Shown here one piece after another: positions 45,964 to 56,200 of a DNA stretch of 64,000 bases. A program made the translations under genes and the position numbers. The DNA lies in assembly GCA_000151295.1 (NCBI GenBank), contig GG745341.1:699787-763786 (forward strand), in the 5' to 3' direction. The stretch's first letter is position 1. Every line of letters begins with the position of its first letter. Origin of the DNA: Allomyces macrogynus ATCC 38327. Lineage: Eukaryota; Blastocladiomycota; Blastocladiomycetes; Blastocladiales; Blastocladiaceae. Under the pieces are notes generated by a model. The model was given only the letters and a program-made list of their open reading frames with translations, did no database searches and was not told where the DNA came from.

Positions 45964-46598
45964 GCTGGAGGAACGCGACTGGATAATTTACGGCGGCAGG
46001 CGGGACTGGGATCGATTATATTACTAGAGGGGGGGGCGTTTTGGGGTCGAAAACACGATGTTGCAGCACGCACACAAAGACACGTTGGAGATTCAGTCGG
46101 ACGAAAGTGGAGGCGCGCGTGCCGGCACTATGGCAGCGCGGGGCAGCGTTCGCGCCAAGAAGACGGGTATTTCACGCAGGAGAGACACGAGCAAACAAAC
46201 CAATATCGGCGCTGTCCCAACCAATAGTGAATGGCCGTGCGATGCAAACGCCGGCACGCAAAACGACACAAAACGGCCCAGCTGCGACGCGTCGTCGACC
46301 TCGTAAATCGACCATGACATCCGCGCGGCGACGCGGTCTCGAGCCGCAGGAAACGCAGGCGGCTTCCAGCCGACAGCGTCCGTGTTGCGGCCGCAACGTC
46401 GACGGGGCCGGCGCGGGGACAGAGCCATGATCGGTCGAGCCGGGCGCGATCGTGGCCGATGAAACTTTTGGGCAAAGCGTGCCGGCACGCGCGGACCAGC
46501 TCCGTCTCGCCCATGCCCACGTCCGGGCGCACGAGAGGTGGGGGCGGGCGAGCGGATCGACACAATCCAAGACGACGACAGAATCCGACTCGAGGCAC
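45964..46598. other. No gene seen
   Basis: Convergent 3' region between the secreted protein and the membrane protein. Several overlapping Arg/Ala/Pro-rich frames exist, as everywhere in this GC-rich DNA, but none has motifs or splice support. A short G-run lies near 46028. Confidence 0.45.
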
Positions 46599-47635
46599 CT
46601 ACGACCGCGCCGGTGCAAGCATCGCGTCGCTCGCTGTCGCCACGCCACCCTCCTCGTCCCTTGCGCCGACCATTTCTCCCTTGGCCGCCCTTCGCCGACG
46701 CCGGACCCGGCGCCACCCAACGATCCCGCCGACCGTCGCGGCCAATATCACCGCTGCCCCGGCGACTGGCGCCCACCTGGCCGCTTCGACGGCCGTCCAC
46801 CATGCGGGTTTATCGGTCGTGCCCACAATTTGCAGCAGCGTGCCGTGCGTCTCCACATTGGCCACCTGCTCAGGCGTCAGGTGCGCGTCGCGGTAACGGT
46901 CGGCGACTCCCGAGTCCACGTCCGACGTGGGTTTTGCGGGAGCGGCCGCGGGAGCGGCCGCGGTAGCGGGGGTGGCAATGGCGGGGGACGTGGCGTCGCG
47001 GGGAGCGTGTAGTCGGCGGGCGGGTGGGGGGAGGGCGCGTGGGCCGGGCGCAATCGTGTTGTTGCCGACGTTGTGGACGTGGTGCGCGACGAAGCTGTCG
47101 AGGTGCGGGCCGGCCGGTCGGGCGCGTCGGTTACGGTCGGCGCCAGATCAGTGTTGGTCGAGTTGCGACTGATCGACAGGGTCGGCGCCGCAGTGATCAC
47201 GGTCGAGGACAGCCTGGCCGAGGCGGTGGCGTCGACCTTGGTCGCCCTTGGCGGCGTGTCGTCGTTGTCCACCGCACCGCCATCCATGGCAATGGCGATG
47301 CGCGTCTGCAGTGCGGTCGGGATCTTGACCGACGACAGCGGCTCAAGCACGGGGGGCGTGCCGACCATGGCGGTCGGGTACGGTGGAAGCGACTCAAACG
47401 ACTGCAGCATGACCCACGGCGTGCCGAGCAGCGGCGCGATCGGGCCGCGCGGAGCGAGACCGTGCTCTGAGGCGGCGGCGGGAGCGTCGCTGCTCGTGGA
47501 GGTTGCGGCGACCGCCGCGGCGACGGGGTTGAGGATCGCCATAGCAGCGAGGGTTGCGGCGATCAGGGCGAGCAGCGCCGGCAGCGCGCCGACTGAGTCG
47601 CGAGCCGCGCGGGTGCAGGGGCGGGGCGAGCGCAT
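46599..47635 (-). CDS. Putative type I membrane protein with mucin-like ectodomain
   Basis: The chosen ATG at 47635 opens a short basic leader and a signal-peptide-like span (VGALPALLALIAATLAAMAI). A Thr/Ser/Pro/Ala-rich region follows (TSTSSDAPAAASEHG, LGTPWVMLQSFESLPPYP). In another frame, farther downstream, come DSGVADRYRDAHLTPEQVA, then a clear single membrane span (VAGAAVILAATVGGIVGW) and a basic stop-transfer RRVRRRRRAAKG with a short acidic tail ending at 46599. The two frames overlap between about 47110 and 46920, so either an intron lies there (GTAACC or GTCGGC could be donors) or there is a frameshift; I could not fix the join. Taken together it looks like a surface glycoprotein with one transmembrane segment. 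No family recognised. Confidence 0.45.
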
Positions 47636-48741
47636 GGTGGTGGAGCCGATCTTGGGCAGAGCGTCGCACGGAGCGGGCGGGGGCGGAGCGGCAAGGGCCT
47701 CGCTGTCGACAGCGACCCGAGTGGATTTATGGGCGGAGTACGAGAGCCGAGAGCCGAGAGCTGGGATCAGGTCGAGGGGACCAGCGAGGCGCACTATGGC
47801 GGTGGTCGAGTGGCCGCCAGCCCCCACGCGCGCCCACGCTGACCGACTGGCCCGTGAGGGGAGGAGAAGCGCGCCAGGCCATCGCGCCGTACACCACCGT
47901 CCATGGAACGGGGCGAGTGGTTCCAAACGGGAGCGCGCCCCCTCTTCGCGCAGCTGGGCCTTGAATGGATCAGTGTACGCCACGATCGTGGCGGCCTAAC
48001 GGCGGGCGGAGCAAGACGTGTTGAGCGGCCGCGGCGGGTCGCGGGCACCGGATCCGAGCCCCACTCGGCGTGCGCACAGCGCGGCGTGGTGGCGTGGTGT
48101 GCGTGGGGAGGACGGGGCGCAAGCGCGAGCTGATGGACATGACCAGGGGTGGGGCTGGATCATGGCGGGTGGGTGCGCGACACGTGCAGGGTGGCGGGCG
48201 TGTCGCAGTTGACGGCCGGCTGCGAGCTTGATCAAGGCCACGTCGGCGGCAGCGGGGCGGCGTCCAGCGGCATCGCGGCGGAAGGGGTGGTCATGGTGGT
48301 TGGTGTCCTGCTTGCTCAGGGTGGATGGCGCGGAGCGGACGGGAGCTGCGCGGTCGTTGGCGTTGATCGGCGACAGTGGCGGCGAGAAATAACAGGGCGG
48401 CCACGCCAGCCAGTGCTCGGTCCACGTCAGATGGCCGTCACAGCCGTCCTGTCCAGCGACACGCGTCCCTGCCACCGGCAGCTGCGACGGCCGCCAGCTG
48501 CGACGGCCGCCAGCAAGAGTTGCCGCCAACCGCCCAGCGGCAAACAGCCGCGGACCACCTCCAGCGTCGCGAACCCAAACATCCCCACGGCCCCATCCGA
48601 CCATCATCATCACGCTGAAGCAGCACCAGTCCTGGACCCAACTTGCCCGCTCGTCCCGCAATCATCTCGGCACCCCCGCCTCTCCACGCTACCCGCACGA
48701 GCAACTCGCCGACCACCACCACCACCTCGACGACAACAACC
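47636..48741. promoter_or_regulatory. Divergent upstream region, membrane protein (-) and START protein (+)
   Basis: About 1.1 kb between divergent start codons. Open frames are low complexity and overlap on both strands. It presumably contains both promoters; no TATA box noticed. The C/A-rich stretch just before 48742 (ACCACCACCACCTCGACGAC) resembles a 5' UTR leader. Confidence 0.35.
48475..48513. repeat. 16-bp tandem repeat, about 2.4 copies
   Basis: CCGCCAGCTGCGACGG is present twice (one mismatch in the first copy) followed by a partial CCGCCAG. It lies in the START gene upstream region; each unit contains a CAGCTG palindrome, the form of an E-box. Confidence 0.75.
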
Positions 48742-50472
48742 ATGGCTCTGCAAGCCAAACCCGGTGCTGCCGCTGCTGCCAGCACCGTCGTGCCCGCCCC
48801 CGCCGCCGACCTCTCGCCGCGCGCCGCGCACCTCGCCATCCTGCGCCTGCTCGTCGTCACGCTCCCGCCGTCGTTACTCAGCGGTAGGTCCACACCGTCG
48901 CGCCTGCAGCCGCCGACATGCCGATCCTGACGCTGGTATCGCCAAAATAGCCCTGCCGTTTGGCCGCACTTGGGACCTAATGCACTATGTCCTGCTCGAG
49001 CTCTCGGTCCTCGCCCTCTTCCGCACCTTGCTCGGCCTACCGGACCCAACCAGGCTCGTTGCGGCCGGCGCTAGCCCAGAAACGACGCGCAACGTCGTTG
49101 TGCCGCCACCACCACCTCCGGCACCGACCAACGTGACGATCGTTGTGCCCGAGCCGACAACCGCGGCTGCGCATGCGCCCGCAGCGGTTGCCGCCATCGA
49201 CGACGAGGACGAGGGCAGCGACGATGACGACGACGCTTCGGACACTGAAGACGCGCCGGCCCCCGTCGACGAGGAAGTCGATCTTGGCAAAGACGACGAT
49301 ACTACCGTCCCCGTCCACCACCATCCGCTCCTTAAACTGTGCGACCCGCTCGTTGCCAAACTGCTCGCCATGACCGCCATGGGCGATGCCGCCGCCGACG
49401 CCAACGACTGGGACCTGGTCGTCGACCGCGGCGACGCGGTCAAGATTTGGCGCAGTAAGCATAACGAGCACCGGTACCGACTGCTCGGCATCTTTGACGC
49501 GGTACGCATGCCTTGCGCGGTTCTGGACTTGGTGTACGTTCAGTTGGGGCTCATTTGGTTGTGTTTGTTTGTTGTAGCCTCTCTACACGACGTTTGATTT
49601 CCTGAACGATATCGAAAAGCGGCCCGAGTGGTACGGCTCTAGCCGCCACGCGGCACCATCTTGCCTTGCCCGTGCTTACTGATCCCGCATCGCCACCACC
49701 AGGGACGACATGACGGAGGGCGCCTCGATCGTCGAGCAACTCTCGCCCACGACGCGCGTGCAGCATATCAAAATCAAGGCCATTTGGCCCACCTCGGCGC
49801 GGGACTTGCTCCTCCTCTCGCACTGGCGCCGGCTCTCGCCATCGACCATGCTCGCGTGCACGACCTCGGTCGACCACACGAGCGTGCCCGAAGCACCGGG
49901 CGTCGTGCGCATGTGGGCCGAGTGCGCCGGGCAGCTGTGCGAGCGCGTGGTCGTGAACGGGATCGAGAAGACGCGAGTGCTGCAGATTGCCGATGGAGAT
50001 CCGAAGGGGTGGGTGCCAAAGTCGATCTTGACCATGGGTATGTACGCCGCGGCGCAGAGCTGGCGAGTCGAGAGATGGAGACTGACGCATCGACACCCGA
50101 AACATAGTCGCGACCAAGGCCCTGCCCGACTCGTTCATCAAAGTGAACCGGCTCGTCTCACAACTGCCGCACGCCACGACTTCGCGCTACTTCCCGGTGC
50201 CACCGCCGAAAAAGGGTAAGAAGGGAAAGAAGGCCAAGACCGTTGCGCCGCCACCACCACCACCACCGGCTCCCGCAGTTAAGACGGTCGAGACACCGAC
50301 TACGCCCTTGGTCACGGCCCCGGCTCCGGTCGCGGTGCGGACCAGCTGGCTCGCGCCGTGGAAGGCCGCGCTCAAGACGGTGCACCGCGTTTTGACGGGC
50401 GCAAGCCCGTACCTGGTCAGTGCCATGGCGGTGATGATGATTGTGCAGCGACTGAAGCGGATTCAGGGATAG
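48742..50472 (+). CDS. START-domain lipid-binding protein
   Basis: Five exons: 48742-48883, 48951-49501, 49578-49630, 49703-50037 and 50108-50472; all phases agree, donors GTAGGT, GTACGC, GTACGG and GTATGT, about 481 residues. After an N-terminal helix pair with a hydrophobic stretch (MHYVLLELSVLALFRTLLG) and an acidic linker (DDEDEGSDDDDDASD), a START domain covers about residues 210-390: NDWDLVVDRGDAVKIWRS, RYRLLGIFDAPLYTTFDF, IEKRPEWDD, ASIVEQLSPTTRVQHIKIK, AIWPTSARDLLLLSHWRR and DPKGWVPKSIL. These are the characteristic helix-grip strands and the P..(S)ARD motif. A Lys-rich segment (KKGKKGKKAK), polyproline and a hydrophobic C-terminal helix (SPYLVSAMAVMMIVQRLKR) follow, suggesting membrane attachment. 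START domains bind sterols, phospholipids or ceramide; which one is unknown. Confidence 0.8.
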
Positions 50473-50991
50473 TGGAGGATGGAGCGGGGAGGAGTAGGAG
50501 GTTGGCGCGTGATCGTCAACAGATTCGGTTTTGTCGTAGTTTTGGAAAGATGTTCCGCGAAATGACAGTAACCTGGGAACTGGCCAACCTCGATTCGACA
50601 ACAAGGTGGGATTTGAAGACCGTTCACATCCGTGCCAGCGTGTGATGGAGTCCGCACGCTAGCAAGAACATCAAGAGGCTTCACTGGCGAGCAAAAGGCA
50701 CTTTCAGCTACGCTAGACCCTCCTCCCCTGGCGATCGTTGTAAAATGACATGCGAAGGCAATCCGCAGTGGTGAGAGGGACTGGAGAGGAGGACTGCGAA
50801 CAGAAGGCGGCAGTGATGGTTGGTGTGATCAAGACGCCTCGACTGCCTCCCAGACCCACCGCCTCGGCCGATATCACATCTGCTGAAATTAGGACCATTT
50901 TCTTCTGCTCATTCCACGAAAGCGCTTCCTTCGAAGCACCGTTCTCCCCTCCCAGCAACACAACCCAGCGGCACCCAGCCCAAAGCCCACC
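50473..50991. other. Intergenic between START and CFAP410 genes
   Basis: About 520 bp between two rightward genes; less GC-rich, no supported frame. The last 60 bases (CTCCCAGCAACACAACCC) are C/A-rich, like a 5' UTR for CFAP410. Confidence 0.45.
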
Positions 50992-52592
50992 ATGCCCGGA
51001 CCAACGACGACGCGACGTCACCCACGCTCGAGAAAGAGTCAGCTTAGCCCATCTCCACCCAAAAAGCGTCACGCGTGGGGTAACGATTTCGGCACCGGTG
51101 GCAGCAACGTTTATGTCCCGCGCAGCACGTCGTCGCCCGTGAATGCTGCAAGCGCATTCATACACGACGACGACGGGCGCGCGCTAAAGTCGCTCACCGA
51201 AGCGACCATTCTGTCGCGCAACAAGGCGCGCACGCTCGCCGACGTGACAGAGCTCAACGTGTGGGGGTACGTGGCACGCTCCATGCTCTCGCAGCACCAT
51301 CAATGCACCATGAACTGACGGGAGTGCGCCTGTAGCTCGCAACTCGACGACGCGTCCATCCTGCAATTACTCCCACAATTGCGAATCGCGTCGCTCTCAG
51401 TCAACAAGCTCACGACACTCGCGCCGTTTCTCGGACTTACCAACCTCGAGGAGCTCTACCTGCGGCGCAACCTCGTTGGGATTGACCTGATTTCGCCCGA
51501 GGCCACTACGCACGACCGTCTTGCGGTCCTCGTGCATGAACTCGCGTTTCTCGCCGACTGCCCGAAACTGTCGGTGCTCTGGCTGAGCGAGAACCCAATT
51601 TCCGAGTGGGACCCGGCGCTCTACCGCGTCGCGGTCGCGCGGATTTTGCCGCAGGTCAAGCAGCTCGATAACAAACGTAAGCAAGTCAGAGCGATGCGAT
51701 TGCTCCTGTGCGCGAATCCGACTGAATTGATCATTCTTTCGCTATAGCCATCTCCACCAAGGAACGCCAGCTCGTTCAGCAGCTCGCGCTCGACTTTCTC
51801 CACGCAGACGTCGCGTACGCCAACGCCGTCCATTCCATGCCGTTCCATCGGGGAGCCGTCACGTCACCCCCAAGTACTCCGCGCCGGACGTGGCACGACG
51901 CGTCCCCACGGCCCACGTCGGCCGTACACTGCGCTTATCATGCCAACACGGACCATCTTCACCCCGCGTCGAACAACGGAGACGACTGTGATGCGTCCCT
52001 CGCGCCGCGGCATAAAGCGAGTCCCTATCGGGTATCTGCACGTACACGGAGCCCGCCCCGCCATCATCACGCAGCCGCTGCCGCTCGTCCCGATCCCGCC
52101 ACCGACGACCACAGTGCCGCTGTACCGTGGCGCCGCGCTGGCCCGAGTGAGAAACCAAGTACGTCCAGCCCGCTCCGCCGTCGTCACCGTGCCGGCCGCG
52201 ACGAGTCGGCTGACGGTCCAATGGTCCATGAACTGGCGCACGAGGGGCGTGACGAGTCGGCCGACGGCCCGCTTCTCCGCAAGTCGGTGACCACGGCACA
52301 GGCTGGCGGCCGGGACGAGTCGGCCGATGGCCCAATGCCCGAGTCGGTTGCGCGAGTTTACGCCACGGCCCAGGCGCGCGCACGCATACCGGCCGCGTGG
52401 ACGATTCCGGCGCACGACGAGAACGTGGATGCGGCGTCGGTGTCGAGCCCCGGGAGCCCGGCAGACCGGGCTGCGGCGGTGGGCGACGATCACAAGACCA
52501 ATGTCCTGTTTGCCGTGCTGGCGCTGATCCGTGACTTGGATCCGGTCGCTCTGCAGATCGTCAAGAAGGAGATGGACCGGATGGCAAAGTGA
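50992..52592 (+). CDS. CFAP410: CFAP410 (C21orf2), leucine-rich-repeat ciliary protein
   Basis: Three exons: 50992-51266, 51336-51676 and 51748-52592, 486 residues; donors GTACGT and GTAAGC, phases 2 and 1. The N-terminal cap and leucine-rich repeats match CFAP410: LTEATILSRNKARTLADV, ELNVWGSQLDDAS, ASLSVNKLTTLAPFLGLTNL, EELYLRRNLVGIDLI and LSVLWLSENPISEW, then the LRR cap QVKQLDN. The far C-terminus has the conserved oligomerising helix NVLFAVLALIRDLDPVALQI, as in animals. In between lies a roughly 230-residue disordered insert absent from the human protein (256 residues). It has four DESADGP repeats in GRDESADGP contexts. CFAP410 is a ciliary-base protein that pairs with NEK1 in animals. 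ATG 50992 gives a basic Pro/Ser leader before the conserved part. Confidence 0.87.
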
Positions 52593-52867
52593 TGCAGGTT
52601 GCGATTTGAGGCGGGGACGTGCTGGCGATGGAGTTGAAGCGGCCACGGGAATGAGTGGAATGCTGGTGACAATGTTTGTATGGAACGGCGTCTATATTTT
52701 CTTGTGGGAGCAGTTGCGGCCGCTGGTTGTGCGCAATGCCTTGGCGCTGTGGTACATTTGTTTGCCTGTCAATGCGAGCTCTGTTGCTCCGATTTTGATT
52801 GCGTCGAATCCCATAGCGTCAGCTCAATTGCCACATGTTCTCAACCCCACCAGGAAAGATCCGGACC

Positions 52868-53142
52868 ATGTCCATTAGTTTCTTTCTCCACGACATTGCG
52901 GCTCGTCTATGGGACGCCGACTCGACGCAGGACGAGCTCGATGCCGAGGCCTACCTCAAACTGACCTCACTGATCGCCCAGGGCCGCGTCAAGGGCTACG
53001 TGACGTCGCAAATCAACAGCCCAAGGGCGAGCTCGAGAATGTCGTCCTGCCGCTGCGCCGCGCCATGACGCCACTGGCAGCCGCCGCCCTCGCCGCGACA
53101 GTCGGCCTCGGCGACAGGACCCACGCCATGATGGTCGAATAA
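52868..53142 (+). pseudogene. Small unknown protein with a one-base deletion, possibly a gene fragment
   Basis: From ATG 52868 the frame encodes MSISFFLHDIAARLWDADST, then LDAEAYLKLTSLIAQGRVKG and YVTSQINSP. At about 53020-53024 (agcccaag) the sense moves to another frame, GELENVVLPLRRAMTPL to a stop at 53142. One extra C would join them. Just upstream, ccccaccag is a good splice acceptor, so an earlier exon is likely; candidate sequence at 52660-52760 (VYIFLWEQLRPLVVRNAL) is in yet another frame. The GRVKGYV phrase after a helix vaguely recalls the winged-helix end of PCI-domain proteins, but the match is weak. I would treat it as a real small gene or 3' fragment of unknown function. Confidence 0.35.
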
Positions 53143-53266
53143 AAAAGACTATGTGGATCGACGAGGAAAAATGAATGGAATGTGTTCTTGATATCCAACG
53201 CAGCAACCAACAACCCAAAACGAACCGACCAGATACGCAATGCAGCCGCCTCCCCGGCCCACTCCT

Positions 53267-56200
53267 TCAAAACGACATTTTCAACTGAATCGACGGCTTC
53301 TCAGGCCGCGCCATACTCGCGGCGTGTGCACCCGCATGCGCGCCCGCCATATCCGGCTGCTGGTGTGCGCGTAATCCAGCCTCGAGCGCCTGCCGCGACG
53401 CTGGCGGCAAGGCCGCAACCATCGACTTGAACGCGGCCGTGTGCACCGATGCGATCGCCAAGAGCCCCTGCACGATCGGCGTCTTGACGGCGGGAGCGTT
53501 GCTGTGCCGCACGAGCAGGCCGATCAGGGCCGATAGGACGAGCGTCGTGAGCCGCAGGTCGGTCGTGCTGACGGACGCGAGAATCAGAGTCGCGACCCAT
53601 TCGTTGGCGAGTTGCGTGTGCGCGGGGGAGTGCGCAAAAATGATCAGATGCGGGACGAGCGTGACGAGGCATTGGTCGACGAGCGCGCGTGCGTCGGGCT
53701 TCTTGCCGAGCTGGATGAGCGACTTGGCGCACTGGAAGGCGATCAGCGAAAGCTACGAGGTGGAAGAAAGATCTTATCAGGCTCGGTGTGGTCAACACGA
53801 ATCAAGCATCAGAATCAACAAGCGTACCTGGTTCACCTCAATGCACCGCACCAACACCACTGTGAACCGAACGCCGAGCTGCGCAACAAACGGCTTGTCG
53901 TGCAGACTTGTCAGCGACACGGTGCTCGCCAAGAGGCAATTCCTCGCGACATCAATATCGCCAGCCCCGTCATTCGTAGCCGCGTCCACGAGCGCCAAGA
54001 GCGCCGCGACAAATGACATGACCAAATCCTGTTGGTCGTCCTGTACGCGCTCGAGCACGCCCTTGAGCAAGACCGTCATCCGGCCGGCCATGGGCGCGTA
54101 CAAGGGCGACTCGTACGCAGCGGCCAAGACATGCAGCGCAATCGGAACACTGGCCGGATGTACCGCCGCGAGCTTGCCGAGCGTCAGTAGCGCGGCCGTG
54201 CCCGTGGGTAGCCGGTCGGCCGGATTGTCTCCGAAGATATGCGCGGCGCTCGGATCGCTTAGCAGGTGCGGCATGGTCGGTGCAATCGCGCCAAACAGGA
54301 GCCGGTTCACGTGGTACAACAGGTCCGGCGTCAAATCGTGCGGGTACTGGTCGACGAGCGTGTCGAGGAAGGCCAATGCCTTGACTTGTACGGCCTGCGT
54401 CTCGGTCTGCAACAAGCGGTCGACCATGGTGAGCAGTTCCTTGATGAGCGCCTTGTGCAGCGTCGGAATGTGTCGCGGGACCACGAGCGCGTGTAATGCG
54501 TCGATGCACTGGATCGTCACGGTTTCCGACGTGCGCAGCGACACGAGCGGCTCAAAGGCCAGCCCGAGCAGGACCAGGATGTGCTTTTGCATCGTGCCGT
54601 ACTTGCTCTCGACGGCGCCGTGCTTGGAGAGCTGGATTCCGGGCACGTCCGAGTTGAGCAGCGACGTGACGGCGGCGAGAATGGAGATCCAGCACTTGTG
54701 GTACATCTACGGTTTAGGACAGCGATTGTGTCAGCAAGTGAACTGATCCCAGCGGCAAAAAATTTCGGGCACCGTACCGGAAGCACGATATCGCGCGTGT
54801 TCAGCGCGTACACGACGTTTGGACTGATCGACTCGAGCTTACTTGGCAACAGGTGATGCGAATCCGGATCAAGCTTGATGACCGCATACTCGAACAAGCA
54901 CGTGAGCCACATGGGCGCGAGCACCGCGAGCTGCGGCTCCACAATCTCTGCCAGGACGCGGCGCTGATCGCTCGTGCGCTTGAGCTCGGCCCACGCGCTG
55001 AGCACGGCCAATGAGATCATGATCGTCGCGTGCTGCGACTGGTGCGACGACGCGCGCCGAATCATGTCGAGCGCCTGCGTCAACAGCTTGATGATGCGGC
55101 TCAGCGTAAACAGCTCCTCGGTGATCCCAGACCCAATGTATCGCGCGCACACGTGGCTCGCCGTGGCCACAATTTCCGGGTACGAGTCCGATTGGAACGC
55201 GGGCGTGAGCGCCGAACTGAATTGCGCCTGATACTGCTCGAGAAGCATGTGGCCCTCATAGTCCGGGTCCTTGGTCGTGGAAAAGTGGTCGAGCACGTCC
55301 TCGAGCAGACCGAGGCCCTCGGCACGCACTTGTTGCGTCAGCGCGGTCGATGCCGTGAACGCGACACGGATCAGGTCGCCGAGCCGGCACACGAGCCAGT
55401 CGCCGCCCGGCTGCGACTTGGCCAGGACCATGTTGACGTGATACTCCTTGTTCTTGCCCGTGGCCAGGAAATGAATCACTTGCCGCAGCGACTGGATCGC
55501 CGTCAGCTGGCTCGACCACTTGACCTGCTCCTGCTTGCGCTCAATCTTTTGCGCTGTCGTGGCCAGTTCCTCGGAATCGTCCTCGGTGTCGGACCCGCTG
55601 TTGGGCGCACCGCCACCGATCCCGCCCGGCCCGCCCGGTCCGGCCTGTGCAGCCTGCGCCGGGTTGAGCAACGACCGGCAAATATCGATCCACTTGGACG
55701 GCTGCGTCGCATTTTCGACCAGCGACGCGAGCGACTTTTGCACGAGCACGGGCTCGTCCTGCGCGAGCCGGATCAGCGACTGCTCGAGGTCGACGGTATT
55801 CGCGAGCGTCAGGTCCGGGTTGCGCTGTATCATTTGGCACAGGCACCGCAAGACGGCGCGGCGCATGGTCGTGTGGTCCGTCGACAAGAGCGTCTGCAAC
55901 GCCATCGCGTATTTCGGGACCGGATACGTCGTCGGCGCCATGAGCAAAATGTGCGAGACTGTACGCCATGCCTCGGCACACTCTTCGAGCCCCTCCCAGT
56001 CGAGCAGGTACTCGGTGAACTGGCAAATCAGGTCGCGCAACTTGTCCGACACTTGCAGTTCCGGGCCGAGCGTCTCGACACACCCGTAAATGATTCGCCC
56101 GACAAACACAGGCCGCAGCTCGTTCATGATTTGCCGGCACACGACCGAGAGCGTCGGCGTGATGTACGGATAGACGTCGCTCGACCGCGCCTCGATAAGC

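Noticed and set aside
48149..48741. Upstream extension of the START gene frame
   Set aside because: It is open but low complexity (Arg/Pro/Ser), and the real first exon is in another frame, joined by a phase-matched intron.
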